This document shows, piece by piece, positions 1 to 8,169 of a DNA stretch of 64,000 nt (within the stretch, counting starts at the first letter, position 1; the number at the start of each line of letters is the position of its first letter). The stretch is taken from contig NZ_JAGQDF010000018.1 of NCBI RefSeq assembly GCF_018069875.1, positions 19,602 through 83,601 on the forward strand, given 5' to 3'. Origin of the DNA: Ideonella alba. GTDB taxonomy: Bacteria > Pseudomonadota > Gammaproteobacteria > Burkholderiales > Burkholderiaceae_C. Below the pieces are notes generated by a model that did not search any database, had not been told where the DNA came from, and saw only the letters and a list, made by a program, of their open reading frames with translations. The position numbers and the translations under genes were made by a program.

Positions 1-2
1 TG

Positions 3-479
3 GCCGAGGACACGCGCGTGGCCGCGACCGAATCCGACGAGGCCGCCAAGTTGAAGGACATCCGCGGCATGGTGCTCAAGGGCCTGCAGCAGGCCCTGAA
101 CAAGGGCAAGGGGCTCGCCGCCAACATCAACGAGCAGTACGAGACCGAGACCAACTCCGGGCTGACGCACTCGACCAAGGAATACATCGAGCAGTGGCAG
201 ACGCCGTCCAAACAGCCCGGTCTGCGCGAGTCGATGCCGCCCAAGATCACGGCCTGGCAGGCCAAGATCAATGCGCTCCAGCAGGAGGTCAATGTGCTGG
301 AGTCACTGGCCAAATCGCAGATCGCCAAGCTGCCCAAGGACCTCAGCAGTCAGCCCGAGTTCAAGTCGATCAGCGCCGAGTTGCTGCAGCTCACCATCGC
401 CGCCAAGCGCCAGGTGACCAGCTTCACCCGAAGCGGCGAGGACTACATCAGCCAGATGGAGAAGCTGCTGAAGGGCTGA
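3..479 (+). CDS. C-terminal part of an unknown helical protein (5' end outside the window)
   Basis: The reading frame is open from the window edge, so the gene probably starts upstream; a GTG at 18 is possible but has no visible ribosome site. The visible part is about 158 residues, charged and Gln/Lys/Glu-rich. It has no signal peptide or membrane segment, and heptad-like Leu spacing in its second half suggests a coiled coil. I recognise no family. It converges on tssM with 43 bp between the two stop codons, so it may or may not belong to the secretion cluster. Frame and codon usage support a real gene; function is unknown. Confidence 0.6.
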   Translation, partial: AEDTRVAATESDEAAKLKDIRGMVLKGLQQALNKGKGLAANINEQYETETNSGLTHSTKEYIEQWQTPSKQPGLRESMPPKITAWQAKINALQQEVNVLESLAKSQIAKLPKDLSSQPEFKSISAELLQLTIAAKRQVTSFTRSGEDYISQMEKLLKG

Positions 480-487
480 TCGGCCCA

Positions 488-516
488 CCGGGCCGGGCCC
501 GACAGGGCCGGCCCGG
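488..516. terminator. GC-rich stem-loop between convergent genes
   Basis: A left arm at 488-500 and a right arm at 505-516 pair almost perfectly (one bulge) around a 4-base loop, GACA. It lies between the stop of the unknown rightward gene and the stop of leftward tssM, where a shared bidirectional terminator would be expected. There is no U-tract on either side, so intrinsic termination is only inferred. Confidence 0.5.
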
Positions 517-522
517 CCGGGC

Positions 523-3500
523 TCAGAGTGCGTCAGGACAGCGGAAGCCGCTCATCTCGCGCAGCCGCAGCGGGTTGAGCGCACTGCCCGAGATCACCTC
601 CATACGCAGCTTCTTGCCGTCCACGGTCATCACGACGGCGAACTTCTCGGGCTGCGGCGAAGGCTGGATCTCGAAGCTGTTGAACAACCGGAACAGCGCC
701 CACGGACCTTCGAACAACTGCGGCGTGGTGCCCGGGCCCCCGCTGAGCTTGATCTGCGAGGCCACCTTGGTGCTGGGCCAGGTGATGGTCTGCGCGGCGG
801 TGTTGCCGGGGGCGAACTTCAGCACCTGGCCGTCGATGTCGATGTCGACTTCCTTCAGACCCTCGGCCATCTCCACCACGCGCACATCCACCTTGAATCC
901 GGGCTGCTTGCCGCCGGAGCGGAAGAAGGCCTCGCGGATCTTGGCGGCGCGCTGGAAGTCGGCCAGCGCGGCGCCGCCGGGCGGGCGGGTGCCGTCGGTC
1001 AGCGGCTTGAAGGTCCAGGGCGTGACGCCGGTGTCGACCAGCGTGGCCAGGCGGCGGTTGTAGAAGTCGTCGAGCTGGCCGCCCACGCCGAACATCTGGC
1101 CGAAGTCGTCGGGCAGCACGTCGGACTTGGAGCCCGGCGCGAACGGGAAGCGCCCGGCGATCGTGCGCTGGCACTGCTCGGCGATGGGTTTCAGCTCGGC
1201 GCTCAGGCCCTGGCGCTCGGCATTGCGGCTTTGCGCGGCACCGGCGCTGCCCAGGGCCTCGAGGATGGACTTGATCGGCTCGGGCTGCAGGCCGGCCGCG
1301 GCCTTGGCGGCGTCGCTGCCACCACCGCCGCCGCCAGCGGGCGGCGCGCTCTTGCTCTTCTGCGCGGCGGACACCGCGTTGAGCTGCACATAGACCTCGT
1401 TGAACAGCTTGCCCACCTCCTCGATCGGCGCCGGCTGGCCCTGCAGCAGGCGGTGGATGTGCGCGAAGTGGTCGTCGACCATCTGCTCGAGCGGGTCGCC
1501 GTCGGCCTTGGCGGCGGGGTCAGGCGCCTTGCCCACCAGCGCGGCCATGTCCTCCTTGGCCTTGCCGGCCTTGCTGAGCAGGCCGCCGGCCACGCTGTCG
1601 GCGCGGGCCTCGTCGCGCGCCTTGACCGCGGCGCCCAGCTGCGTCTCACGCGTGACGGCGCGGATCCAGGCCATCAACGGTGAATCGGGCGCGGCCAGCA
1701 CCCGGGCCACGGCCACGCTGCGGTCGATGCCGTCCAGGCGCACCAGGCGCACATCCTTCAGGTAGGCGTCCCAGACCTTGATGTATTCCTGCAGGTACAG
1801 GCGCCGGATCTTGGCGTCCAGCTCGTTGCCGGCCAGCATGTTCTTGGCCGCGTCCTTGACGCCACCGGGCGACGCGGGCGTACCCAGCACCCACTCCTGC
1901 TCGGCGGCCAGTGTGGGCGTGACCCTGGCCACGGCCTTGGTGAAGCCCTTGAAGTAGCCGTCCTTGGTGAACAGGCCCGGCACGCCCTTGGTGATCGGCT
2001 GGCCGCTGGCACGCTCGAAGACCTGGGCCGAGTTGGGGCCACCTGCAGCGGCGATCGAGATCTCGGGGAAGTCGCTGCCGGCACCGGCGCGGCGCAGGCG
2101 GCTGAAGATGCGGTACTCCAGCGGGTAGGCCACCAGCATCTCGCGCACGTTGGCCACCAGGGTCTTGTCCATCGGCGCGATCGCCTGCGGCGCACCCTGG
2201 GCCAGCGCGTTGGCCAGGTGCACACCCAGTGCGGCGCGCTTGGCGTCGTTCAGCGTGCCGGCCAGGTTGGCGTCCCAGTCCAGCGTGACCCAGGCGTGCA
2301 GCGACTCGGCGTCGAAGCGCTCGGGCGTGTAGAGCATCACGTAGGCCTTGAGCGCCTCGTAGGCCAGCTCCAGGTTGTCGCGGTTGGCGGCGCGCAGCCG
2401 CTCTTCCAGGCGGCGCACCACCCGCGGCAGCAGCGCGTGGTCCAGCAGGTGGCGGTAGCCGGTGTCGGCGCCGGCCTGCAGGTAGCGGCCCTGGTACAGG
2501 CCCAGGCCGTTGAGCAGGGGCACATTGTCGTGGTCGAAACCGGCCGGCGTGGCGGCCTGGTTCAGCAGGTCCAGCACCGCGGGCAGGGTGCCGAAATCGC
2601 TGCTGGCGTTGGGCACCACGGTGTCCACGGCGGCCTTCAGCTCGGGCAGCTTGCCTTCCACCTCGGCCACATAGGCCTGGTTGCGCCACAGGCTGACCAC
2701 CCAGCCGGCCAGCAGCGCCACCGAGGTGAGGCCCAGCACGCCAAAGCCCGCCAGGCGCAGGCGACGGCGGCTGGCGGCCACCTGCTTGTTCTCGCCAGCC
2801 AGGCCCTGCTCGACGAAGATCACGTCCTTCAGCAGGCGCGCCAGGAAGAAGCTCTTGCCGCGCGACGAGGCGATCCCCGCCGCCTTCTGGTCCACGCCGA
2901 AGGTGCGCGCCAGCGTGCCCAGCACGCGGTCGATCGGCGAGCCCTCCTGGGTGCCGCTGGTGAAGTAGACGCCGCGCAGCAGCGCGCGCTCCTCCAGGCT
3001 GCCGCCGCCGTCGAAGACCTGCTCCAGGAAGCCGCCCAGCAGGCCCTTGAGGCCGCCGAACTGCTGTGGGAAGGTGAAGACCGCGGCGCGCTTCATCACG
3101 TCGCGCTCGGCCTGCAGGGCATCGAGCAGGCGATCGCGCAGGCGCTTCTCCAGCGCCGCGAACTCGGCCGGAAAGGACTGCATCGGGTTGTCCAGCCCGC
3201 GCGGATCGTGCGGGAAGCTGAAGCCCCAGACCTGGTCGCGCTCTTCCTTGGCGAACTCGCCGAAGGTTTCGTTGAAGCCGGCGATCAGGTCGGTCTTGGT
3301 GACCATCACATAGACCGGCGGGCGGATGCCCAGGCGCTGGTGCAGCTCCTGCAGCCGGGTGCGCAGGCGCGCCGCGTGGTCCTTGCGGTCGGCCGGGCTC
3401 TGCTGCAGCAGGTCCTGCACGTTGACGGTGAGGATGACGCCGTTGATGGGTCGGCGCGGGCGCGACTTCTTCAGCAGGCCCAGGAAGTTCTCCCAGGCGG

Positions 3501-4098
3501 TGGCGTCGACCTTCTCGTCGGACTTCTGCAGCGTGTAGCGCCCGGCAGTGTCGATCAGCACCGCTTCGTCGGTGAACCACCAGTCGCAGTTGCGGGTGCC
3601 GCCAACGCCCTTGATCGCGCCCTGGCCCATCTTGCCGGCCAGCGGGAAGGTCAGCCCGGCATTGAGCAGCGCGGTGGTCTTGCCCGAGCCGGGTGCGCCG
3701 ATGAAGATGTACCAGGGCCGCTCGTAGAGGTAGCCGCCGCGGTTCAGGAAGGAGCGCTTGCCGCTCTGCCTGGCGCTGTCCTCCAGCGTGGCCAGGGCTT
3801 CGGTGAAGCGCTTGTCGAGTTGCTCGGCCTCGCGGTCGCTGGCCGAGGGGCCGCCTTGCAGGCCGCGCACCATGGCCGTGCTGTTGCGTTTGCGGCGCCA
3901 GGCCCGCAGCGCCACGATCAGGCCGATGAACACCGCCAGGCCCGCGATGGTCCACAGGCGCGCGCCAGCGCCGTCGAGCGGGTGGTCGTCATTCCAGGAC
4001 AGGACCGGGCCCACCCACCAGACCAGCGCGGCCAGGGCCAGGAAGCCGTAGAGCACCAGCAGCAGCGGGTGGAAGAGGATCTGCAGGACTTTTTTCAT
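523..4098 (-). CDS. tssM: T6SS inner-membrane ATPase-like protein TssM (IcmF/VasK)
   Basis: TssM forms the trans-envelope complex of the T6SS with TssL (and usually TssJ), linking the inner membrane to the cell surface. The 1191-residue product has the family layout: two N-terminal membrane helices at about 9-30 and 49-66, a cytoplasmic NTPase region with Walker A GAPGSGKT at 134-141, a third membrane helix near 448-470, and a long periplasmic part ending in the conserved beta-rich C-terminus. The length is normal. It is the last gene of the leftward tagH-pppA-DUF4280-tssK-tssL-tssM unit, 71 bp after tssL. A Gly/Ala/Ser-rich low-complexity stretch lies in the periplasmic part. No tssJ follows it. 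Confidence 0.95.
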   Translation of the reverse strand: MKKVLQILFHPLLLVLYGFLALAALVWWVGPVLSWNDDHPLDGAGARLWTIAGLAVFIGLIVALRAWRRKRNSTAMVRGLQGGPSASDREAEQLDKRFTEALATLEDSARQSGKRSFLNRGGYLYERPWYIFIGAPGSGKTTALLNAGLTFPLAGKMGQGAIKGVGGTRNCDWWFTDEAVLIDTAGRYTLQKSDEKVDATAWENFLGLLKKSRPRRPINGVILTVNVQDLLQQSPADRKDHAARLRTRLQELHQRLGIRPPVYVMVTKTDLIAGFNETFGEFAKEERDQVWGFSFPHDPRGLDNPMQSFPAEFAALEKRLRDRLLDALQAERDVMKRAAVFTFPQQFGGLKGLLGGFLEQVFDGGGSLEERALLRGVYFTSGTQEGSPIDRVLGTLARTFGVDQKAAGIASSRGKSFFLARLLKDVIFVEQGLAGENKQVAASRRRLRLAGFGVLGLTSVALLAGWVVSLWRNQAYVAEVEGKLPELKAAVDTVVPNASSDFGTLPAVLDLLNQAATPAGFDHDNVPLLNGLGLYQGRYLQAGADTGYRHLLDHALLPRVVRRLEERLRAANRDNLELAYEALKAYVMLYTPERFDAESLHAWVTLDWDANLAGTLNDAKRAALGVHLANALAQGAPQAIAPMDKTLVANVREMLVAYPLEYRIFSRLRRAGAGSDFPEISIAAAGGPNSAQVFERASGQPITKGVPGLFTKDGYFKGFTKAVARVTPTLAAEQEWVLGTPASPGGVKDAAKNMLAGNELDAKIRRLYLQEYIKVWDAYLKDVRLVRLDGIDRSVAVARVLAAPDSPLMAWIRAVTRETQLGAAVKARDEARADSVAGGLLSKAGKAKEDMAALVGKAPDPAAKADGDPLEQMVDDHFAHIHRLLQGQPAPIEEVGKLFNEVYVQLNAVSAAQKSKSAPPAGGGGGGSDAAKAAAGLQPEPIKSILEALGSAGAAQSRNAERQGLSAELKPIAEQCQRTIAGRFPFAPGSKSDVLPDDFGQMFGVGGQLDDFYNRRLATLVDTGVTPWTFKPLTDGTRPPGGAALADFQRAAKIREAFFRSGGKQPGFKVDVRVVEMAEGLKEVDIDIDGQVLKFAPGNTAAQTITWPSTKVASQIKLSGGPGTTPQLFEGPWALFRLFNSFEIQPSPQPEKFAVVMTVDGKKLRMEVISGSALNPLRLREMSGFRCPDAL

Positions 4099-4169
4099 GC
4101 GCTTGTCTTCGACGTGCGTTCAGCGTGCGAGCGTGCGTTCAGCCTTCGCGGGGCGGGCGTGCCGGGCGC

Positions 4170-5507
4170 TCACGGGGCGTTCTGGGCCACGAACAGGGTC
4201 ACCACCACGCGGCGGTTGCGCGCGCGGCCGGCGGGTGAGCCGTTGTCGGCCACCGGTTCGGCGTCGGCGCGGCCCTCGGCCTTCAGCCGCGACAGCGGCA
4301 CGCTCTGACCCAGGTCCTGGCGCACCGCGTCGGCGCGGTCCTGAGACAGGTGCCAGTTCGACGGATAGCGCAACGTGCGGATCGGCTGGTTGTCGGTGTG
4401 GCCGGTGATCAGCACCTGGCCCGGGGTTTCGGACAAGGCCTTGGCGATGCGGCCCAGCAGCGGGCGCACGCTGTCGGAGATCTGCGCGCTGCCGGGCTCG
4501 AAGAAGCCGTCGCCGCGGATCGTCACCACCGAGCGGTCGGCCAGGTCCTGCACGCTGACCAGGCCGGCGTCGATCTCGGCCTTCAGGAAGGTGGCCAGGC
4601 GCGGTTTGGGGGCCGGCGGCGGAGGCGGTGGTGCCTGGATCGTGGCGGCCTTGACGTCCAGCGCTGCCAGAGCGCTGAACACCGGGTCGGCCTTGTCGGC
4701 CAGGCGCAGGCGCAGGCCCAGGAAGACCATCGCCAGCACCAGCGCGGTGACCGAGGCGATGACCCACATCGGCAGGCCATCGGTCAGGCGCTCGCCCTCG
4801 GTGGGCACACCCTGCCAGCGCGGCGACAGCGTGCGCTCCTGGGCGGGCTTGCCCTGGCGCAGCATCTGCGCCAGGCGGTCACGCACGCTGTCGAGCTGGG
4901 CGCGGCCGTTGTCGAGCACGCGGTAGCGGCCCTCGAAGCCGAAGCTCAGCACCACGTACAGCAGCTCCAGCAGGTTGCGGTTGGCGTCCACCTTCTCGGC
5001 CAGCTTGGACATCAGCTGGAAGACCTTCTCGCCGCCCCAGGTCTCGTTGTGGAACTGCACCAGCAGGCTCTGCGCCGACCACACACCCGAGCCGCCCCAG
5101 GGCGTGCTGGCGGCCATCTCGTCGAGCAGCGTGCACAGGATGTAGCGCGCGGCGATCACCTGCTCATTGGGCAGGCCCTGGGCGCGGGCCTGGGTTTCGA
5201 ACTTGCGGATGCCCTCGGCCAGCGATTCCTTCAGGCCCGCCGGGTTGGGGTGGCGCGCGGTGGTGCGCACCCGCGGCGCCGCCGCCAGCAGCGGCACGGC
5301 CGCGGCCACCAGCGGGTTCAGGCTGGCGGTCATCAGCGCGTCCATCGCCATCGGCGCGTCGCGGCCACCGGCCGCGGTGGTGGCGGCCGCGGGCGCCGGC
5401 GCACCCGGGTCGGCGGGCGTGCCCGGTCGGGCGCCGCGCCCGGCGGCGGGCTTGATCACGGTGCGGTCGGAGCCGAAGGCGGCAAACGGATCGTCCTGGT
5501 CGCTCAT
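4170..5507 (-). CDS. tssL: T6SS protein TssL (IcmH/DotU) with C-terminal OmpA-like domain
   Basis: TssL is the inner-membrane partner of TssM and docks the baseplate. The 445-residue product starts with a short disordered segment (DDPFAAFG, then a Pro/Ala-rich run), followed by the DotU helical domain (about 65-235), one membrane helix (about 240-260), a Pro-rich linker, and an OmpA/MotB-type peptidoglycan-binding domain with the motif TGHTDNQP near 365 and the later NWxLSxxRA segment. Such extended TssL proteins can anchor the complex to the cell wall directly. It is 41 bp downstream of tssK in the same unit. The assignment is secure. Confidence 0.95.
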   Translation of the reverse strand: MSDQDDPFAAFGSDRTVIKPAAGRGARPGTPADPGAPAPAAATTAAGGRDAPMAMDALMTASLNPLVAAAVPLLAAAPRVRTTARHPNPAGLKESLAEGIRKFETQARAQGLPNEQVIAARYILCTLLDEMAASTPWGGSGVWSAQSLLVQFHNETWGGEKVFQLMSKLAEKVDANRNLLELLYVVLSFGFEGRYRVLDNGRAQLDSVRDRLAQMLRQGKPAQERTLSPRWQGVPTEGERLTDGLPMWVIASVTALVLAMVFLGLRLRLADKADPVFSALAALDVKAATIQAPPPPPPAPKPRLATFLKAEIDAGLVSVQDLADRSVVTIRGDGFFEPGSAQISDSVRPLLGRIAKALSETPGQVLITGHTDNQPIRTLRYPSNWHLSQDRADAVRQDLGQSVPLSRLKAEGRADAEPVADNGSPAGRARNRRVVVTLFVAQNAP

Positions 5508-5548
5508 GATGGGGTCTCGCGGCGTTGACGGGTGGGGTGCTCAGCGGC

Positions 5549-6886
5549 TCAGCCGCGCACCGCCCAGAATTCGAGTTCAAGGCCGGGGAACTCGCCCGCG
5601 ATGTGCAGGGCCAGTCCACCGGAGGATTCCAGCTGCTTCCACAGCTCGTTGCCGCGGGTCTCCAGCTCGAAGTAGTTGAAGCCGGCGTGGTAGGGGATCT
5701 GGCGCGGCGCCACCGGCATCGGCCGCAGCGTGACGCCGGGCAGCTGCAGGTTGACCAGGTCGCGGATGCGCTCGACCGGGCCGATCTTGACCTGGGTGGG
5801 GAAGCGGGCGCGCAGCGCGTCGCCCGGCAACTGGGCGCCCACCGCCAGCACGAACTGCGCGCTGCGCTGCAGCTCGATGTCGGCAATGATCGCCACCCGC
5901 ACGCCATAGGCGCGTTCCTGCAGCTCGATCGGGATGGCGTTCTGCTCCAGCACCATCGACAGGGACTGGCGCAGCGCATCCATCAGCGGCTTGAAGCAGC
6001 GCTGCGGGTCGTCGTGCAGGTACGCCGGCAGCGCCGGCGGACGGCGGCGCTCGCCGAAGGTGGACAGGTCGCCGGCCAGCGAGCAGGCGCTGAAGTACAG
6101 CTCGCGCGGGTGCAGCACCGAGCACTGGCGCATCTGCGCCAGCAGCGGTTCGTGGCGGTTGACGGCTTCGAGCAGCAGGAAGTCGGCGATCTCGCCGACA
6201 CCGGCGCGCCCCGGCTGGGCCAGGCGCGCGGCCAGCGCCTCGCCACGCTGGTGCAGCAGGCCGTGCAGCTCGCGCAGGTAGCCGGCCAGCAGGTCGTTGC
6301 CGCCGGCGTGCAGCGTGGGCGGGATGAACTGCGTGTCCAGGGTGACCTTGTTGTCGGCGCGGCGCTCGATGATGCGGCACAGGCCCAGCGTGGCGTAGCC
6401 CTCGGCGGCGTCGCGGGCCAGCATCAGGCGCAGGTTGACGCGGCCGATCTGCAGCGGCGCAGCGCGCTCGCCGGTGGCGTTGCTGTCGCCCACGTCCACC
6501 TCGGTGGCCAGGAAGCGCGGCGGCATCGCCGGCGTGTCGCCTTCGGCGTCGGTCTCGGCCACGCCGGGGCGCGGCAGGGTCAGGGCCAGCACCACCAGCT
6601 CGTCGCGGGCGTCTGGCGGCACGTCCAGGGCGGCCGGCGCGGCGTCCTGGCTGGGGATGTCGAAGGCCTGGCCATCGGGCATCAGGCCCACCGCGGCGTT
6701 GATGGCGATCTTGCCCAGGTTCAGCGCGGCGTTGTCGAGCTGCAGCGAGACGAAGCCCCAGCTGTAGGCCAGCAGGGCGCTCTGGCGGGCATGGTCCTGC
6801 GCGGCCAGGTAGCGGTCGTGCTGCTGGAAATGCTGCGGCTGGAGGAACATGCCCTCCGCCCAGATCACTTTGTTTTGCCAGGTCAT
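5549..6886 (-). CDS. tssK: T6SS baseplate protein TssK
   Basis: TssK connects the T6SS baseplate (TssE-F-G and VgrG) to the TssM/TssL membrane complex. The 445-residue product has the hallmark N-terminus MTWQNKVIWAEGMFLQPQHF, conserved across this family, and the usual length. It has no signal peptide or membrane segment, as expected for a cytoplasmic protein. It starts 13 bp after the DUF4280 gene and 41 bp before tssL, so it is co-transcribed with both. Confidence 0.96.
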   Translation of the reverse strand: MTWQNKVIWAEGMFLQPQHFQQHDRYLAAQDHARQSALLAYSWGFVSLQLDNAALNLGKIAINAAVGLMPDGQAFDIPSQDAAPAALDVPPDARDELVVLALTLPRPGVAETDAEGDTPAMPPRFLATEVDVGDSNATGERAAPLQIGRVNLRLMLARDAAEGYATLGLCRIIERRADNKVTLDTQFIPPTLHAGGNDLLAGYLRELHGLLHQRGEALAARLAQPGRAGVGEIADFLLLEAVNRHEPLLAQMRQCSVLHPRELYFSACSLAGDLSTFGERRRPPALPAYLHDDPQRCFKPLMDALRQSLSMVLEQNAIPIELQERAYGVRVAIIADIELQRSAQFVLAVGAQLPGDALRARFPTQVKIGPVERIRDLVNLQLPGVTLRPMPVAPRQIPYHAGFNYFELETRGNELWKQLESSGGLALHIAGEFPGLELEFWAVRG

Positions 6887-6899
6887 GGATGCGTTGTGT

Positions 6900-7286
6900 T
6901 CAGGGAATGTCGTGGGTGAACTGGCCCGGCGTGCTGAAGGTGATCACGCCGCCCCACATGCAGTTCAGGGTGCAGGTGTTGTCGATCGCCGGGATGTTGC
7001 CCAGCAGCACGGTGGGCACGCCGGGCGTCCAGGGCGCCGGGAACACCGGCACGCAGGGCATGGGGGTGAGCACGCCCAGGGCCGCCGAGGTGGCCGAAGC
7101 GACCGTGGGGTTGGACAGCGACGTGCACATGCCGAACGGCGGGATGTTCATGAAGGGCACGTTGTCGGTGATGACGCCGCAGACCAGGTTGCTGCTCATC
7201 ACCATGCGCGGCGTGGCGTTGAAGGTGGACGGCGCCAGCCCGAACGGGCAGGTCATCATCGCGCTGGTGGTCACTTGCTGGGGCAT
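6900..7286 (-). CDS. DUF4280-family PAAR-like spike protein
   Basis: The 128-residue product matches the DUF4280 family, which resembles PAAR spike-tip proteins that cap VgrG. Visible hallmarks are an N-terminal CPFG motif, a central NIPPFGMC segment, the LTPMPCVP and PW segments, a C-terminal CxxxCMWGG motif and a final PGQ. The Cys/Gly-rich layout fits a small beta-rich metal-binding tip. It sits between pppA and tssK with 12-13 bp gaps. No classical PAAR gene is seen in the window, so this is the only candidate spike tip here. That role is inferred from family and context. Confidence 0.85.
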   Translation of the reverse strand: MPQQVTTSAMMTCPFGLAPSTFNATPRMVMSSNLVCGVITDNVPFMNIPPFGMCTSLSNPTVASATSAALGVLTPMPCVPVFPAPWTPGVPTVLLGNIPAIDNTCTLNCMWGGVITFSTPGQFTHDIP

Positions 7287-7298
7287 CGGGGGGCTCCT

Positions 7299-8111
7299 TC
7301 AGGCCATCGGGTTGCCGACCCAGACGGCGATGCCGCTGAAGTTGTCGTGCCGCGGCTTGTTCGTGGCCCGGGCGTGCGCCAGCACCGATTGCTCCAGCCG
7401 GGCCAGCCAGTCGGCCGGGTCGCTGGAGCGGGCCAGGCTGGCGCTCATCTCGGCCTCGTCCACATGCTCCCACAGGCCGTCGGTGCACAGCAGGAAGACG
7501 TCACCCTCGCGCAGCACCCAGGGGCGCGAGGCGGTGGAGACCTTCAGGTGCTCGGTGGGCGTGCCCAGCGCCGACAGCAGCTCGCTGCGCTGCGGGTGGG
7601 TGCGCATCTGGTCGGGGCCCAGCAGGCCGGCCTCGACCAGCGACTGCACCACGCTGTGGTCGCGGGTGTGGGCCAGCATCTGGCCGCTGCGGAACAGGTA
7701 CAGGCGCGAATCGCCGGCATGGCCCCACAGCGCGGTGCCCGAGGCCAGGTCGATGAACAGCGCCACCACGGTGGAGTGCATGTCCTTCTGCGCCGGGTCG
7801 TCGTCGCGGTGGCTCAGCACCGACGCGTTGGTGTCCAGCAGCAGGTCGTGCACTTCGTCGGGCGCGTGCAGCGGCGCGGCCGAGGCCTGCTCGATGATGT
7901 GGCGCACCGCCAGCCGTGCGGCGACGTCGCCGCCGCCGTGGCCGCCGGCGCCGTCGGCCACCACGCAGCACAGGTACTGCTCGGAGTGCCAGTGGCCGCA
8001 GGCGTCCTCGTTGTAGTCGCGGCCGCCCTGCCGCGACAGGATGGACAGCTCGATCGCCGGCAGGTCACCCAGGCCGAAGACCGAATCGGCGAAGGGGGCG
8101 TCATCGCTCAC
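7299..8111 (-). CDS. pppA: PP2C-family serine/threonine phosphatase PppA
   Basis: PppA-type phosphatases reverse threonine phosphorylation of the T6SS FHA protein and dampen secretion. The product shows the PP2C metal-binding motifs: RDYNEDA near the N-terminus, DGAGGHGGGD, GHAGDSRLYLF, CTDGLW, and the C-terminal DNFSG. I chose the GTG at 8109-8111 (270 residues) because AAGGAGG lies about 8 bases upstream; an ATG start at 8177 would add 22 unconserved residues and overlap tagH. It lies 58 bp downstream of tagH. The matching kinase PpkA is not in the window. Confidence 0.9.
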   Translation of the reverse strand: MSDDAPFADSVFGLGDLPAIELSILSRQGGRDYNEDACGHWHSEQYLCCVVADGAGGHGGGDVAARLAVRHIIEQASAAPLHAPDEVHDLLLDTNASVLSHRDDDPAQKDMHSTVVALFIDLASGTALWGHAGDSRLYLFRSGQMLAHTRDHSVVQSLVEAGLLGPDQMRTHPQRSELLSALGTPTEHLKVSTASRPWVLREGDVFLLCTDGLWEHVDEAEMSASLARSSDPADWLARLEQSVLAHARATNKPRHDNFSGIAVWVGNPMA

Positions 8112-8169
8112 GGGGCGACCCTCCTTGCTGCGCACTGCGGCAGTTGCCGCTGGGAACGGTCCGGCGCGC

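Noticed and set aside
2218..4308. Long plus-strand frame opposite tssM
   Set aside because: Low-complexity Ala/Gln/Val/Leu composition without domains; antisense of a clearly real tssM.
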